From positions 62,001 to 126,000 of the forward strand of contig NZ_AYYY01000005.1 of assembly GCF_001436295.1 (NCBI RefSeq): DNA of 64,000 nucleotides. The letters are read 5' to 3'. Below are positions 29,506-38,804 of this stretch, one piece after another. The stretch's first letter is position 1. Each line of letters begins with the position of its first letter. The notes beneath the pieces were generated by a model that saw only the letters and a list, made by a program, of their open reading frames with translations, was not told the DNA's origin and did no database searches. Source of the DNA: Paucilactobacillus vaccinostercus DSM 20634 (GTDB lineage Bacteria; Bacillota; Bacilli; Lactobacillales; Lactobacillaceae). A program made the position numbers and the translations under genes.

Positions 29506-29914
29506 TATTTTGAAGCTTGCCCCCCATTTTGCCCACCCAATTTAAAAATTAGTCGGTTGGTGCCTCCCTTTTTTGTATCAAAGTAGTAATTTATGGGAAA
29601 ACAACACCATAAAAAGGCGTGAATCGCTGAAGGCTGAGAACGGAGACGAAAGGCTTGACTAATCCAATTATATAAGGGATTGTACTAGATCTTAGTGTAA
29701 TTTTAATAATGATGGAATTTAAAGTGGATTTTTACCTTTTTTTCGTTTGAAATGTCTGAAAAGCCCTTGCCAGCGCGGTTTGCGTATGATAATGTTGAGT
29801 TTAGAAATGATACGGTGTTCCGTCATTATTTCGTTAATTTTGACAACCAAAATTAACATCAAATTTTGTGGATGCCCATAGGCATCTTACTACTTTGGTG
29901 GGAGGTGAAATTAC
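29506..29914 (+). promoter_or_regulatory. Long intergenic region with structured hup leader
   Basis: About 410 bases without a gene. A likely promoter is TTGCCA (29767-29772) with GATAAT (29788-29793, 15-base spacer). After it come hairpins: AATGAtACGG/CCGTCATT (29808-29830), GTTAATTTTG/CAAAATTAAC (29833-29857) and GATGCC/GGCATC (29871-29886), the last just before the Shine-Dalgarno GGGAGGTG. CAAAATT (29848-29854) can also pair with AATTTTG (29862-29868), so two alternative folds exist. In 29506-29760 I recognise nothing. Confidence 0.5.
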
Positions 29915-30190
29915 ATGGCAAATAAAGCAGAATTAGTTAACGACGTTGCAGCAGCAACTGGTTTAACCAAGAAAGATGCAACTGCTGCCGTTGACGCAGT
30001 ATTCAACTCAGTTCAAGCATCATTAGCTAAGGGCGAAAAGGTACAATTGATCGGCTTTGGTAACTTCGAAGTACGTGAACGTGCTGCCCGTAAAGGACGT
30101 AATCCTCAAACTGGACAAGAAATTCAAATTCCAGCAAGCAAGGTACCTGCATTCAAGCCAGGTAAAGCTTTAAAGGACGCCGTTAAATAA
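29915..30190 (+). CDS. hup: DNA-binding protein HU
   Basis: 91 aa, the exact family length. DNA-binding arm [21 protein letters not shown] (about residues 46-66) and conserved C-terminal [16 protein letters not shown] small histone-like dimer that bends DNA. GGGAGGTG precedes ATG 29915; biased codon use suggests high expression. Confidence 0.97.
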   Translation: MANKAELVNDVAAATGLTKKDATAAVDAVFNSVQASLAKGEKVQLIGFGNFEVRERAARKGRNPQTGQEIQIPASKVPAFKPGKALKDAVK

Positions 30191-30204
30191 TCGGTAATCC
30201 TTTT

Positions 30205-30246
30205 AAAAAAGGAGCTATGACTCATTTAGTCATGGCTTCTTTTTTA
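30205..30246 (+). terminator. Terminator after hup
   Basis: AAGGAGCTATGACT pairs with AGTCATGGCTTCTT (one G-U) around 30209-30241, ending in T6. Confidence 0.88.
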
Positions 30247-30340
30247 CATAAATAATGAGTAATTGTCTGAAATATTCGCTTTAGAATGAAAAAATTGGTA
30301 TGATCGATTGAGTGATTTTTAACTAAGGAGATGTTTTTTA

Positions 30341-31606
30341 ATGACGTATTCTGAGAAAATGTTGGATCAACTTTCTAGTGGGCAACTAGATGATGCCAAA
30401 AAGTCATTTGCAAGTGCGCTGCGCCATGATGACGATGACATGCTGTATAGCCTGGCAGAGGAATTGTATGGCCTTGGTTTTGTGCGGCAAGCCCAACGAA
30501 CTTATCTAAAGCTTTTAGAACGTTATCCGGATGAGGATCAGTTGCGGACCGCATTAGCAGATATTGCCATCGATGAAGGAAACAACGACGAGGCCCTTTC
30601 GTATCTGGATCAAATTAAACCTGAGTCGAATGCGTATGTGCAATCTCTATTGGTGGCAGCCGACTTATATCAAACACAGGAATTATTTGAAGTTTCTGAG
30701 CAAAAGTTAATCGAAGCTTATAACCAAGCGCCTGAGGAACCGGTGGTATTATTTGCTCTGGCCGAATTTTATTACATGATGGGACAGTATGAGACGGCTA
30801 TTCCGTACTATTTCTCTCTAATCGAACAGGGGGAGACTAACTTTGCGCAAGTTGATTTGGCGGGACGACTGGGGATTTCCTACGCACAGAGTGGTAAATT
30901 CGAAACGGCAATTGGGTATTTAAAACAGGTAAAACCAGAATTTCAATCTAGCGATATTCGGTTTCAGACCGGCTTTACACAACTACAATTGAAACAGTAT
31001 GAGGCTGCAATTGAGGTGTTTAAAGATCTTCAGGAACAAGATCCCCAGTACGCAACAGTTTATCCCTATTTAGCCCAAGCATATGAAAAACTAGAGCGTT
31101 ATTCAGAGGCACTAACGGCGCTTCAAGAAGGACTTGGAGTCGATCAGTATAATGAACAACTCTATCAGCAGGCGGCGGCTGTGGCGAGTCATTTGGACGA
31201 TGAGGATCTAATGGAACGCTATCTTTCTAAAGCGCATGGATTGGACCCAGAAAATATTGCGATTACGATCGAATATAGTAATTTATTACTTAAACGGCGA
31301 AAATACGCACAAAATATTGAATTACTATTACCAGCGGTCAAGTCTGATCAGACGGATCCACAAATTTATTGGAATCTAGCTGTTTCGTATCGAGATCAAG
31401 ATCAGTATGATCAGGCACAAAAATACTATGATGCCGCATTACCGTATTTCAATGATCAACCTGAATTTGTTAAGCAAACGGTCTATTTCTATCGGGAAAT
31501 GGGGCAACGTGAAACCATGCTTGAACAACTCAAAAAATATGTCCAATTAGTACCAGACGATAGCGAAATGGCGTTATTATTGGAAGAAACAGAAGACGAG
31601 TTTTAA
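30341..31606 (+). CDS. TPR-repeat protein (YpiA-like)
   Basis: 421 aa built almost wholly of tetratricopeptide helices; repeats such as LAEELYGLGFVRQAQRTYLKLLERYPDE and LAEFYYMMGQYETAIPYYFSLIEQGE recur about every 34 residues. No signal peptide or catalytic motif, so probably a cytoplasmic protein-interaction scaffold. It follows hup, as ypiA-type genes often do in lactobacilli. Promoter: extended -10 TGGTATGAT at 30296-30304. AAGGAGA precedes ATG 30341. Confidence 0.82.
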   Translation: MTYSEKMLDQLSSGQLDDAKKSFASALRHDDDDMLYSLAEELYGLGFVRQAQRTYLKLLERYPDEDQLRTALADIAIDEGNNDEALSYLDQIKPESNAYVQSLLVAADLYQTQELFEVSEQKLIEAYNQAPEEPVVLFALAEFYYMMGQYETAIPYYFSLIEQGETNFAQVDLAGRLGISYAQSGKFETAIGYLKQVKPEFQSSDIRFQTGFTQLQLKQYEAAIEVFKDLQEQDPQYATVYPYLAQAYEKLERYSEALTALQEGLGVDQYNEQLYQQAAAVASHLDDEDLMERYLSKAHGLDPENIAITIEYSNLLLKRRKYAQNIELLLPAVKSDQTDPQIYWNLAVSYRDQDQYDQAQKYYDAALPYFNDQPEFVKQTVYFYREMGQRETMLEQLKKYVQLVPDDSEMALLLEETEDEF

Positions 31607-31633
31607 AAAAGACTCAACTATTTAGCTTAAGTC
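31605..31633 (-). terminator. Minus-strand terminator of the recombinase-like gene
   Basis: On the minus strand GACTTAA, a 9-base loop and TTGAGTC (one G-U) are followed by T6. The stop codon of the gene lies in the loop. Confidence 0.7.
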
Positions 31634-32446
31634 GATCAGTAAATGTTGATAGTACTGTAGTGCTTGTGGATCCAACATCAATTTTGCGGCTAATTGTTGG
31701 TCGGATAAGCCAGATTCGCGTTGTAAAACAGACAGAATATAACTTTGATGCAGTACCTTGGGTGAAATTGAAAATCCAAGGTACTGACTGTCTTTTTTGA
31801 GGTATTTATGCAGGGCAGCATTGGTTAGTCGAGGATTGGCAAGATCTAATCGCTGTTTTAAGAAAATATCGGCACTATGTTGACGACGTTGCAATGGGGT
31901 AATGAATGTTTGGAATGATTCGCGAAAGGTAAGCTCATGTTCAACTGTTGCTGGTAGAGACTGCCAAGTTAAGTAAAAGTGCGGCTGAAGAAATTCTTGG
32001 ACGGTGTAACCCTTGCTCAGCAATAGGAGTGTTAGCCGCGTATAGTGGTGAACATGCGCATCGTCAAGGATGATCGGTAAGGTGGCCAACCACTTAGTTT
32101 GAAATGGTGCTTGTGTATCGCGTTTCGGACCATGAATGCTGATGGTAGGCAACTGAGTCGTGAGATGATGAGTAAAGAGAAATTGAAAATAACGATTAAT
32201 TTGTGAAAGGATCTTGTTGATGGTCGTTGCTTTGGCCTGTTGCTGATCCGTTAACCAGGTGAGATAGGCTTCAATGTCACGATCAAAAATATTATTAACA
32301 GTTGGATGGTCGGCGAAGCCGGTATTTGTGGTAGTCAAAAAAGAAAAAAATTCGGATAATGATTGGTTATAACTGGTGATGGTCGCAGAAGCCAATTGTT
32401 GATGTCTTAAAAAACGGACGAAATCGATTTGATAGGGATACGGCAT
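31622..32446 (-). CDS. Tyrosine-recombinase homologue lacking the catalytic residues
   Basis: 274 aa. The N-terminal SAM-like domain is intact (FVRFLRHQQLASATITSYNQSLSEFFSFL). In the C-terminal part the box matching ATGLRVSEL of XerD reads LSKGYTVQEFL (Arg to Thr), the HTLRHSFATH box reads KVLHQSYILSV, the LLGH box reads KLML, and only the Tyr position (LQYYQHL) remains. It should not cut DNA by the normal mechanism. The frame is full length with AGGAGG at 32453-32458, so it looks maintained rather than decayed. It may bind DNA or Xer proteins; function unknown. Confidence 0.75.
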   Translation of the reverse strand: MPYPYQIDFVRFLRHQQLASATITSYNQSLSEFFSFLTTTNTGFADHPTVNNIFDRDIEAYLTWLTDQQQAKATTINKILSQINRYFQFLFTHHLTTQLPTISIHGPKRDTQAPFQTKWLATLPIILDDAHVHHYTRLTLLLLSKGYTVQEFLQPHFYLTWQSLPATVEHELTFRESFQTFITPLQRRQHSADIFLKQRLDLANPRLTNAALHKYLKKDSQYLGFSISPKVLHQSYILSVLQRESGLSDQQLAAKLMLDPQALQYYQHLLIDLS

Positions 32447-32458
32447 ATGCGTTCCTCC

Positions 32459-32497
32459 TGCTAAAGTTAAATGTAAAAAGTTACTTTAACTTTAGCA
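32459..32497. repeat. 39-bp near-perfect palindrome abutting the ribosome-binding site
   Basis: Arms TGCTAAAGTTAAA (32459-32471) and TTTAACTTTAGCA (32485-32497) are perfect; inside, GTAA/TTAC extend the stem to 17 bp with one bulged T and a four-base loop. It touches the AGGAGG of the minus-strand recombinase-like gene. Either a leader hairpin or an operator. Confidence 0.8.
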
Positions 32498-32509
32498 TAA
32501 AAAACATCC

Positions 32510-32528
32510 CGCTGCAAAAACCGCAGCG
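32510..32528 (-). promoter_or_regulatory. Second hairpin upstream of the recombinase-like gene
   Basis: CGCTGC pairs with GCAGCG across a seven-base loop; on the minus strand T6 follows after five bases, so it could act as a weak attenuator. Purpose uncertain. Confidence 0.35.
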
Positions 32529-32549
32529 TAAACCATCATAAAAGCGGGT

Positions 32550-32578
32550 TTCACTTACAACTTGAAATCTGGTAAGAT
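32550..32578 (+). promoter_or_regulatory. dapB promoter
   Basis: TTCACT (32550-32555), a 17-base spacer and extended TGGTAAGAT (-10 TAAGAT at 32573-32578), 33 bases before the dapB start. Confidence 0.6.
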
Positions 32579-32610
32579 AAAGCTTGAAATTAACGATAGG
32601 AGCGAAAAAA

Positions 32611-33378
32611 ATGACTAAAGTAATTATTGCCGGTTATAACGGTAAAATGGGCCAAAAGGCCGTTAAAATGGTTCAACAACATGACGGATTTGAATTAGTT
32701 GCCGTGTACGGATTAGAAGAAAAAACAGCAATTGAGCTGGATACAACAACTAAGATTTTTAAAAGTCTTGATGAGATTGACATTGATGCAGATGTTTGGG
32801 TTGATTTTACTGTACCAAGTGCCGTTTATGAAAATGCAAAATTTGCCATTAACCATGGTTACTCACCAGTAATCGGAACAACTGGTCTAACTGATGAACA
32901 AATTAGTGAGTTGAAGCAATTGGCAGCTGAGAAAAAATTGGGTGGTTTGATCGCACCTAATTTTGGTATCAGTGCAGTTTTGTTAATGCAATTTGCACAG
33001 CAAGCCGCTAAATATATGCCCGATGTTGAAATTATTGAAATGCATCACGATCAAAAAGTCGATGCGCCAAGTGGTACTGCGTTGAGTACTGCCAAGCTCA
33101 TAAGTAAGGTGCGTCCTTCCCACGAACAAGGTAATCCTAATGAAAAAGAAACGCTGGCCCATGTTCGTGGCGGCGATTTCGATGGTATTCGAATTCATGC
33201 GGTACGACTCCCTGGATTGGTAGCCCATGAGCAAGTGATGTTTGGGTCATTAGGGGAAGGATTAACAATCCGTCAAGATACATTTGATCGAGAATCATTT
33301 ATGAGCGGAGTTGCTATTGCAATCGAAAAAATTACTGACTATCACGAACTATTGGTTGGACTTGAGAACGTTCTATGA
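32611..33378 (+). CDS. dapB: 4-hydroxy-tetrahydrodipicolinate reductase
   Basis: 255 aa. NAD(P) fold [14 protein letters not shown] at the start, GTTGLT near residue 92, and the catalytic [13 protein letters not shown] near 147. It makes tetrahydrodipicolinate for lysine and diaminopimelate. Other dap genes are not in the window. ATG 32611 has AGGAGCG upstream; it overlaps cca by four bases (ATGA). Confidence 0.95.
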   Translation: MTKVIIAGYNGKMGQKAVKMVQQHDGFELVAVYGLEEKTAIELDTTTKIFKSLDEIDIDADVWVDFTVPSAVYENAKFAINHGYSPVIGTTGLTDEQISELKQLAAEKKLGGLIAPNFGISAVLLMQFAQQAAKYMPDVEIIEMHHDQKVDAPSGTALSTAKLISKVRPSHEQGNPNEKETLAHVRGGDFDGIRIHAVRLPGLVAHEQVMFGSLGEGLTIRQDTFDRESFMSGVAIAIEKITDYHELLVGLENVL

Positions 33379-34583
33379 TTATTAAAAAATTACCACAGGA
33401 ATTTGAACAGGCACGACCAGTCATGCAACAGATTGAAGCAGCTGGCTTTGAGGCTTATTTTGTTGGCGGCAGTGTCCGTGACACGATTTTAAATAAGCCG
33501 ATTCATGATGTTGATATTGCGACGAGTGCTTATCCAGAAGAAATCAAACAAATTTTTCACCGAACGGTAGATACGGGAATTGAACATGGTACGGTCATGA
33601 TACTTGATCATGGTAAAGGGTATGAGACAACTACTTTTCGTACTGAATCTGGCTATCAAGATTTTCGGCGACCCGATGAAGTTACGTTTGTTCGATCATT
33701 ACAAGAAGATCTTCAACGTCGCGATTTTACAATCAACGCGCTTGCAATGAAAGAAGATGGGACCGTTATTGATCTTTTTAACGGTTTGAAGGATCTCAAA
33801 GCGGGTATGATTCGAGCTGTTGGAACACCACAAGAACGATTCCACGAAGATGCTTTGCGGATGATGCGGGCGATTAGATTTGCTAGTCAACTGGATTTTA
33901 AAATTGAGAAAAAAACGTTGGCCGGAATTCAAGAAAATGCAGCACTGCTGAGTAAAATTGCAGTCGAACGAACTCGTGTTGAGCTTGAAAAATTATTACT
34001 TGGTGAAAATCCGGCAAATGGAATCAGTGCTCTGATCGAGACAAATCTGTACGAGTATTGTCCCATGCTAGCTCACTTTAAGAGCGGGTTGACACAACTA
34101 TTGGCGTTAAACGACTGGCATTTGAGTTCTGAAACAGAAGTTTGGTCATTGCTGAGTTATGCTTTTTTCCTGCAAGGAAAGCAAGTGACTACGTTTTTGA
34201 AGGCCTGGAAGACATCTAATCAGGTATTAGAAGATACTCAGGCCATCGTGAGTGCAGTCAGTCCGTTACTTGAAGGAGAACCATCGAAGCTATTGTTATA
34301 TCACACCGGGCGTGAGCGGTTAGCGAGTGCTAATAAAATTGCCAATCTGTTTGGTGGCGAAATTGATACACCTGAGTTACTTGAGCAATACGACCAACTG
34401 CCGATTAAATCGAAAAAGCAATTGGCGATCAACGGCGGGCAGTTAATGAAGCAAGCTAACTTAACGCCAGGGCCGATGATTGGTACAATTTTGACCCAGT
34501 TGGAGACAGCGGTGGTTAATGGTGAAATGGAGAATAAATTAGAGTCGTTACTTGAAGAAGCAAAAAACATAGCGAAAGTGTGA
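33375..34583 (+). CDS. cca: CCA-adding tRNA nucleotidyltransferase
   Basis: 402 aa class II enzyme. FVGGSVRD and HDVDIATSA (metal aspartates, about residues 47-49) form the catalytic head, [11 protein letters not shown] follows, then the neck with [13 protein letters not shown]. It adds CCA to tRNA 3' ends without a template. Translationally coupled to dapB. Confidence 0.96.
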   Translation: MIIKKLPQEFEQARPVMQQIEAAGFEAYFVGGSVRDTILNKPIHDVDIATSAYPEEIKQIFHRTVDTGIEHGTVMILDHGKGYETTTFRTESGYQDFRRPDEVTFVRSLQEDLQRRDFTINALAMKEDGTVIDLFNGLKDLKAGMIRAVGTPQERFHEDALRMMRAIRFASQLDFKIEKKTLAGIQENAALLSKIAVERTRVELEKLLLGENPANGISALIETNLYEYCPMLAHFKSGLTQLLALNDWHLSSETEVWSLLSYAFFLQGKQVTTFLKAWKTSNQVLEDTQAIVSAVSPLLEGEPSKLLLYHTGRERLASANKIANLFGGEIDTPELLEQYDQLPIKSKKQLAINGGQLMKQANLTPGPMIGTILTQLETAVVNGEMENKLESLLEEAKNIAKV

Positions 34584-34587
34584 GAGA

Positions 34588-36483
34588 ATGCAAACATTAC
34601 GTGCTGATAATTTAACCAGTACCTACGGCGAAAAAACATTATTTAAGGATATTTCCTTTATCATTAACGAAAACGATCGGATTGGATTGATCGGAACGAA
34701 TGGTAGTGGCAAAACATCTTTATTAAATGTAATCAGTGGTATCGTGAGCCCAGAAAGTGGCGAGTTTGATGCGCCTAATGACTACACAATCGGGTATTTG
34801 AAGCAACAACCTGAATTGAATGATCAACTGACGATTCTGGATGCTGTTTTTGCGGGGACTCAGCGGGTATTTGAAACTATTCGGCAATATGAACAATCAG
34901 TTGAAGATATGGGAAAACATCCGGATGATACTCGTTTATTAGACCGTTACACGAAGCTTCAGGCACAGATGGACCAACAAGATGCCTGGGCGGCTGAAAG
35001 CCGAATTAAGACGATCTTAACGCAACTTAAAATTACCGATATGTCTCAGAAAATTGTTAACCTTTCTGGAGGGCAAAAGAAGCGGGTTGGAATGGCACAA
35101 ATCTTGATTCAGGAACCAGATCTACTGTTGCTCGACGAACCAACAAACCACTTGGATCTAGATTCAACGGTTTGGTTGCAGGACTTTTTACAGACCTACA
35201 AAGGGGCTGTCATTGTTGTTACCCACGATCGTTACTTTTTGGACCAAGTTGCTAACCAAATTTGGGAATTATCGTTCGGAGAACTATATCAGTACACGGG
35301 AAATTATCAAGATTATGTTTCACAAAAGGCGGAACGAGTTCAGCGAGAGTTAGATACAGAGCATAAACAACAGCAGCTATACCAAAAGGAATTAGCTTGG
35401 ATGAGAACTGGTGCCAAAGCTCGGTCAACTAAGCAAAAGGGACGTATTAATCATTTTAATGAACTTAAGGACTCTATTGGCAAGGTTCAGGTAGATCAAA
35501 ATATTGATATTGAGCTTGGTCAACAACGACTTGGAAAAGATGTTATTGAGCTAAGCCATGCTAATTTGACACTGGGAGATCATCAAATTCTTAACGATTT
35601 CAGTCTTCTTGTTCAGGCCGGTCAACGAATTGGAATTTCAGGTGAAAATGGAGCCGGAAAATCTAGTCTACTGAATGTGATGGCATCGAAGCTTTCATTG
35701 GACAGTGGAACCGTTAAAATTGGTGAAACGGTCAAAATTGGTTATTATACGCAACAGACTGAGCCTATTGACGAAGATAAACGGATGATCAGCTATTTGA
35801 GTGAAGTTGCACAAAGTGTGACAGATCGAAATGGTGTTCAAATTAATGTTACGCAGTTACTCGAACGATTCTTGTTCCCAAGATTTATGCATGGTACGCT
35901 CATTCGTAAGCTTTCGGGTGGCGAAAAACGTCGATTATACCTACTTAAAATTTTAATGATGCAACCCAATGTATTATTGTTAGACGAACCGACTAATGAT
36001 CTTGATATTGGTACATTGACAGTTCTTGAAGATTATTTAGATTCGTTTAATGGAACTGTAATTACAGTTTCACATGATCGTTATTTTTTGGACAAAGTTG
36101 CGGATCGGCTGCTTATTTTTAATGGTCAGGGTGATATTGACCCCTATGCGGGTATGTATACAGATTACTTAGACCAGTTGAATCAACAATCACGAGCAAC
36201 ATCAGCCAAAAAGGGGAACTCTGATGATGAGCAGAAGCCAGTGGTTGAAAAGCCAGCAAAAGAAAAGACCAAGTTAACCTATGCAGAACAAAAAGAATGG
36301 GAAACGATTGAAGATGATATTGATCAATTGGAACAACGAAAGCAAGATATTCAAGGCCAAATGCAAGAAAATGGCGATCAATATGATAAACTTGCTAAAC
36401 TGCAGGCGGAGTTGGAATCACTTGATCAACAGATCGATGACAAAACTGAACGTTGGGAATACCTCAGTGAATACGCAGAATAG
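34588..36483 (+). CDS. ABC-F ATPase (YfmR/Uup-like)
   Basis: 631 aa, no membrane segments. Two ABC domains: GTNGSGKTS with LSGGQKKR and DEPTNHLD; GENGAGKSS with LSGGEKRR and DEPTNDLD, joined by the arm/linker typical of ribosome-acting ABC-F proteins. The C-terminal 80 residues form a charged coiled coil (EQRKQDIQGQMQENGDQYD). Probably relieves stalled ribosomes; not a transporter. It starts four bases after cca. Confidence 0.9.
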   Translation: MQTLRADNLTSTYGEKTLFKDISFIINENDRIGLIGTNGSGKTSLLNVISGIVSPESGEFDAPNDYTIGYLKQQPELNDQLTILDAVFAGTQRVFETIRQYEQSVEDMGKHPDDTRLLDRYTKLQAQMDQQDAWAAESRIKTILTQLKITDMSQKIVNLSGGQKKRVGMAQILIQEPDLLLLDEPTNHLDLDSTVWLQDFLQTYKGAVIVVTHDRYFLDQVANQIWELSFGELYQYTGNYQDYVSQKAERVQRELDTEHKQQQLYQKELAWMRTGAKARSTKQKGRINHFNELKDSIGKVQVDQNIDIELGQQRLGKDVIELSHANLTLGDHQILNDFSLLVQAGQRIGISGENGAGKSSLLNVMASKLSLDSGTVKIGETVKIGYYTQQTEPIDEDKRMISYLSEVAQSVTDRNGVQINVTQLLERFLFPRFMHGTLIRKLSGGEKRRLYLLKILMMQPNVLLLDEPTNDLDIGTLTVLEDYLDSFNGTVITVSHDRYFLDKVADRLLIFNGQGDIDPYAGMYTDYLDQLNQQSRATSAKKGNSDDEQKPVVEKPAKEKTKLTYAEQKEWETIEDDIDQLEQRKQDIQGQMQENGDQYDKLAKLQAELESLDQQIDDKTERWEYLSEYAE

Positions 36484-36499
36484 GTAGGAGGACAATACA

Positions 36500-37462
36500 G
36501 TGACAACCACGAGTAATGAACAACAGTATTTGAAATTGGCACATGATGTTTTAGAGTATGGTCACGAGAAGATGGATCGTACTGGAACTGGGACAAAATC
36601 ATTATTTGGATACCAAATGCGTTTTGACTTAAGCGAAGGCTTTCCAATTCTAACGACGAAAAAGGTTGCCTTTGGATTAATTAAGAGTGAATTACTCTGG
36701 TTCTTGCGTGGTGACACGAATATTCGCTTCCTGTTGCAACACAAAAATCACATCTGGGATGAGTGGGCGTTCAAAAAGTGGGTTTCTAGTGATGAGTACC
36801 AAGGACCGGATATGACTGATTTTGGACTCCGAGCAGATGCTGATCCGGAGTTCAAAAAAATCTATTTGGCTGAGAAAAGAGCTTTTTGTGAAAGAATTTT
36901 AGCAGATGACCAATTTTCACAAAAATACGGAGATTTAGGACTTGTGTACGGTAGCCAGTGGCGAGCATGGCAAACTAGCAATGGACAGTCAATTGATCAA
37001 ATTCACGATGTTGTCGAGCAAATCAAGCATAATCCTAATTCGCGGCGTTTGATTGTGACGGCATGGAATCCCGAAGATGTGCCATTAGTGGCCTTACCGC
37101 CTTGTCATACGTTATTCCAGTTTTATGTAGCGGATGGCAAACTGAGCTGTCAGTTATATCAGCGAAGTGCCGATATCTTTCTTGGAGTACCATTTAATAT
37201 TGCTAGCTATGCATTATTAACGCATTTAATTGCCAAAGAGTGTGGTCTTGAAGTCGGTGAGTTTGTTCATACGCTGGGTGATGCCCACATTTACAGCAAT
37301 CATATTGAACAAATACAGACTCAGTTAGCGCGCACCCCACAAGATGCACCTAAATTGATTTTACCGAGTGAGACAAAGGCTTTAGATAGTTATGAAGTGA
37401 GTGATATTAAACTAGAAGGTTATAAGCCATTACCGGCAATTAAGGCACCTGTTGCCGTCTAG
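36500..37462 (+). CDS. thyA: Thymidylate synthase
   Basis: 320 aa, the long form with the extra insertion seen in lactobacillus enzymes. Catalytic Cys in [12 protein letters not shown] and folate/dUMP motif [17 protein letters not shown]. Makes dTMP from dUMP with methylene-THF. The start is GTG 36500 after TAGGAGGA. It forms a pair with folA. Confidence 0.97.
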   Translation: MTTTSNEQQYLKLAHDVLEYGHEKMDRTGTGTKSLFGYQMRFDLSEGFPILTTKKVAFGLIKSELLWFLRGDTNIRFLLQHKNHIWDEWAFKKWVSSDEYQGPDMTDFGLRADADPEFKKIYLAEKRAFCERILADDQFSQKYGDLGLVYGSQWRAWQTSNGQSIDQIHDVVEQIKHNPNSRRLIVTAWNPEDVPLVALPPCHTLFQFYVADGKLSCQLYQRSADIFLGVPFNIASYALLTHLIAKECGLEVGEFVHTLGDAHIYSNHIEQIQTQLARTPQDAPKLILPSETKALDSYEVSDIKLEGYKPLPAIKAPVAV

Positions 37463-37479
37463 TCAAGGAGGAAAGCTAA

Positions 37480-37971
37480 ATGATCGCATTTGTTTGGGCT
37501 GAAGAGTTAAATGGCTACATTGGAAATCATGGCGATTTGCCGTGGCATTTACCTGCAGATATGGCGCGATTCAAGCGTGTTACAATTGGGCATACCGTGG
37601 TGATGGGAAAAACAACATTTAATTCGATGCACCGACCATTACCTAAGCGCCGCAATGTGATTTTATCAACTTCAATGCCAGTCCAAGACGGTATTGAAGT
37701 TGTCCGGTCAGTTGCAGAGTTGCAACAACTAATCGATAACACTGATGATGATATTTATATTATTGGCGGTGCAAAGGTATTTGAATCAACGCAAGCGATT
37801 GTTAATTGTCTCATCAGAACGGTTATTGAAAAATCTTACAAGGGCGACACAAAAATGCCGCCAATCGATTATCACAATTGGCGGCTGGTTAAATCCGATC
37901 ACTTTGAGGCAGATGAAAAAAATGAAGCGGCTTATAGGTTTGAGACCTGGTGCAAACTAGACGTAGAATAA
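37480..37971 (+). CDS. folA: Dihydrofolate reductase
   Basis: 163 aa. LPWHLPADMARFK carries the catalytic Asp (near residue 27), VVMGKTTFNSM and IIGGAKVF bind NADPH. It regenerates THF from the DHF released by ThyA. CAAGGAGG precedes ATG 37480. The end overlaps the convergent haemolysin-III gene by 15 bases. Confidence 0.96.
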   Translation: MIAFVWAEELNGYIGNHGDLPWHLPADMARFKRVTIGHTVVMGKTTFNSMHRPLPKRRNVILSTSMPVQDGIEVVRSVAELQQLIDNTDDDIYIIGGAKVFESTQAIVNCLIRTVIEKSYKGDTKMPPIDYHNWRLVKSDHFEADEKNEAAYRFETWCKLDVE

Positions 37972-38592
37972 AATTGAGAAGTACATGGTGATGGTGCCGG
38001 CAAGCACGAAAAAGTGCCAGATAAGGTGTGAGTATGCGTTGGGTTTTGTGTAAACCAGTGCGCCAAGGGTAAACAAAATGCCACCACTGAGTAGCAGGAA
38101 GAACCCGACAGGTGTCAGACTAGTCCACAGTGGTTTGAAGGCTAGTAAACAGAGCCAACCCATGATGATGTAGATAACGGTGGACCAGATACTAACGCGA
38201 TTGAGCCAGATACTTTTATAAACGACACCACAGACCGCCATGGCCCAGATGATGCCAAATAGTGTCCATCCTTGCCAGCCACCAATGCTAACGAGACAAT
38301 ATGGGGTATAGGTTCCGGCAATTAGCAAGAAAATCATGGAGTGGTCGAAGACCTGAAAAACATGGTGCGCTTTCGTAAATACGAGTGCATGGAACATTGT
38401 TGATGCGAGATAAAATAAAACGAGCAGACTTCCATAGACTGTGAATGAAACAATTCGGATTGCGCTACCAGTATGTGCTGCACGAATGATGAGTAAGACT
38501 AAGCCGGCGATTGCCAGGCCAACACCAAGGCCATGGGTGATGGTGTTGGCAATTTCGATAACGATGGTTTGTTTTGTTTTTTGTGGTTGCAT
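37957..38592 (-). CDS. Haemolysin III / PAQR-family membrane protein
   Basis: 211 aa with seven predicted membrane helices. Conserved polar residues of the family are present: ITHGLG, STMFHAL, FDHSMIFLLIAGTYTP and a C-terminal HLIWHFF, forming the probable metal site of the hydrolase fold. Bacterial members are called haemolysin III, but their physiological role is unclear. AAGGAG lies upstream on the minus strand. Tail-to-tail overlap with folA. Confidence 0.87.
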   Translation of the reverse strand: MQPQKTKQTIVIEIANTITHGLGVGLAIAGLVLLIIRAAHTGSAIRIVSFTVYGSLLVLFYLASTMFHALVFTKAHHVFQVFDHSMIFLLIAGTYTPYCLVSIGGWQGWTLFGIIWAMAVCGVVYKSIWLNRVSIWSTVIYIIMGWLCLLAFKPLWTSLTPVGFFLLLSGGILFTLGALVYTKPNAYSHLIWHFFVLAGTITMYFSILFYV

Positions 38593-38684
38593 AAAATAAA
38601 CTCCTTGTTAATTATTGTCGATTTACAATGAAATTAAGCCATTGTTTTGCTATACTAAGTGCGAAAGTAGTTCAACCTTGTGTC

Positions 38685-38713
38685 TTGACTTTCAATCTTA
38701 ACTTAACTACTAT
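38685..38713 (+). promoter_or_regulatory. degV promoter
   Basis: TTGACT (38685-38690), 17 bases, TACTAT (38708-38713). An extra extended -10 TGCTATACT near 38648 is also present. Confidence 0.65.
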
Positions 38714-38739
38714 TCGTTAGTAAGTTAATTAAATTATAT

Positions 38740-38762
38740 GATCTAGTCTTCAAGACTAGATC
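38740..38762. promoter_or_regulatory. 23-bp perfect palindrome upstream of degV
   Basis: Arm GATCTAGTCTT, centre C, then its exact reverse complement. It lies about 25 bases after the -10 and 43 before the degV start, with no T-tract, so an operator is more likely than a terminator. Confidence 0.55.
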
Positions 38763-38804
38763 AGTATAACACATTATTACTTTATGAGAAAGCGTGGTCA
38801 AATT

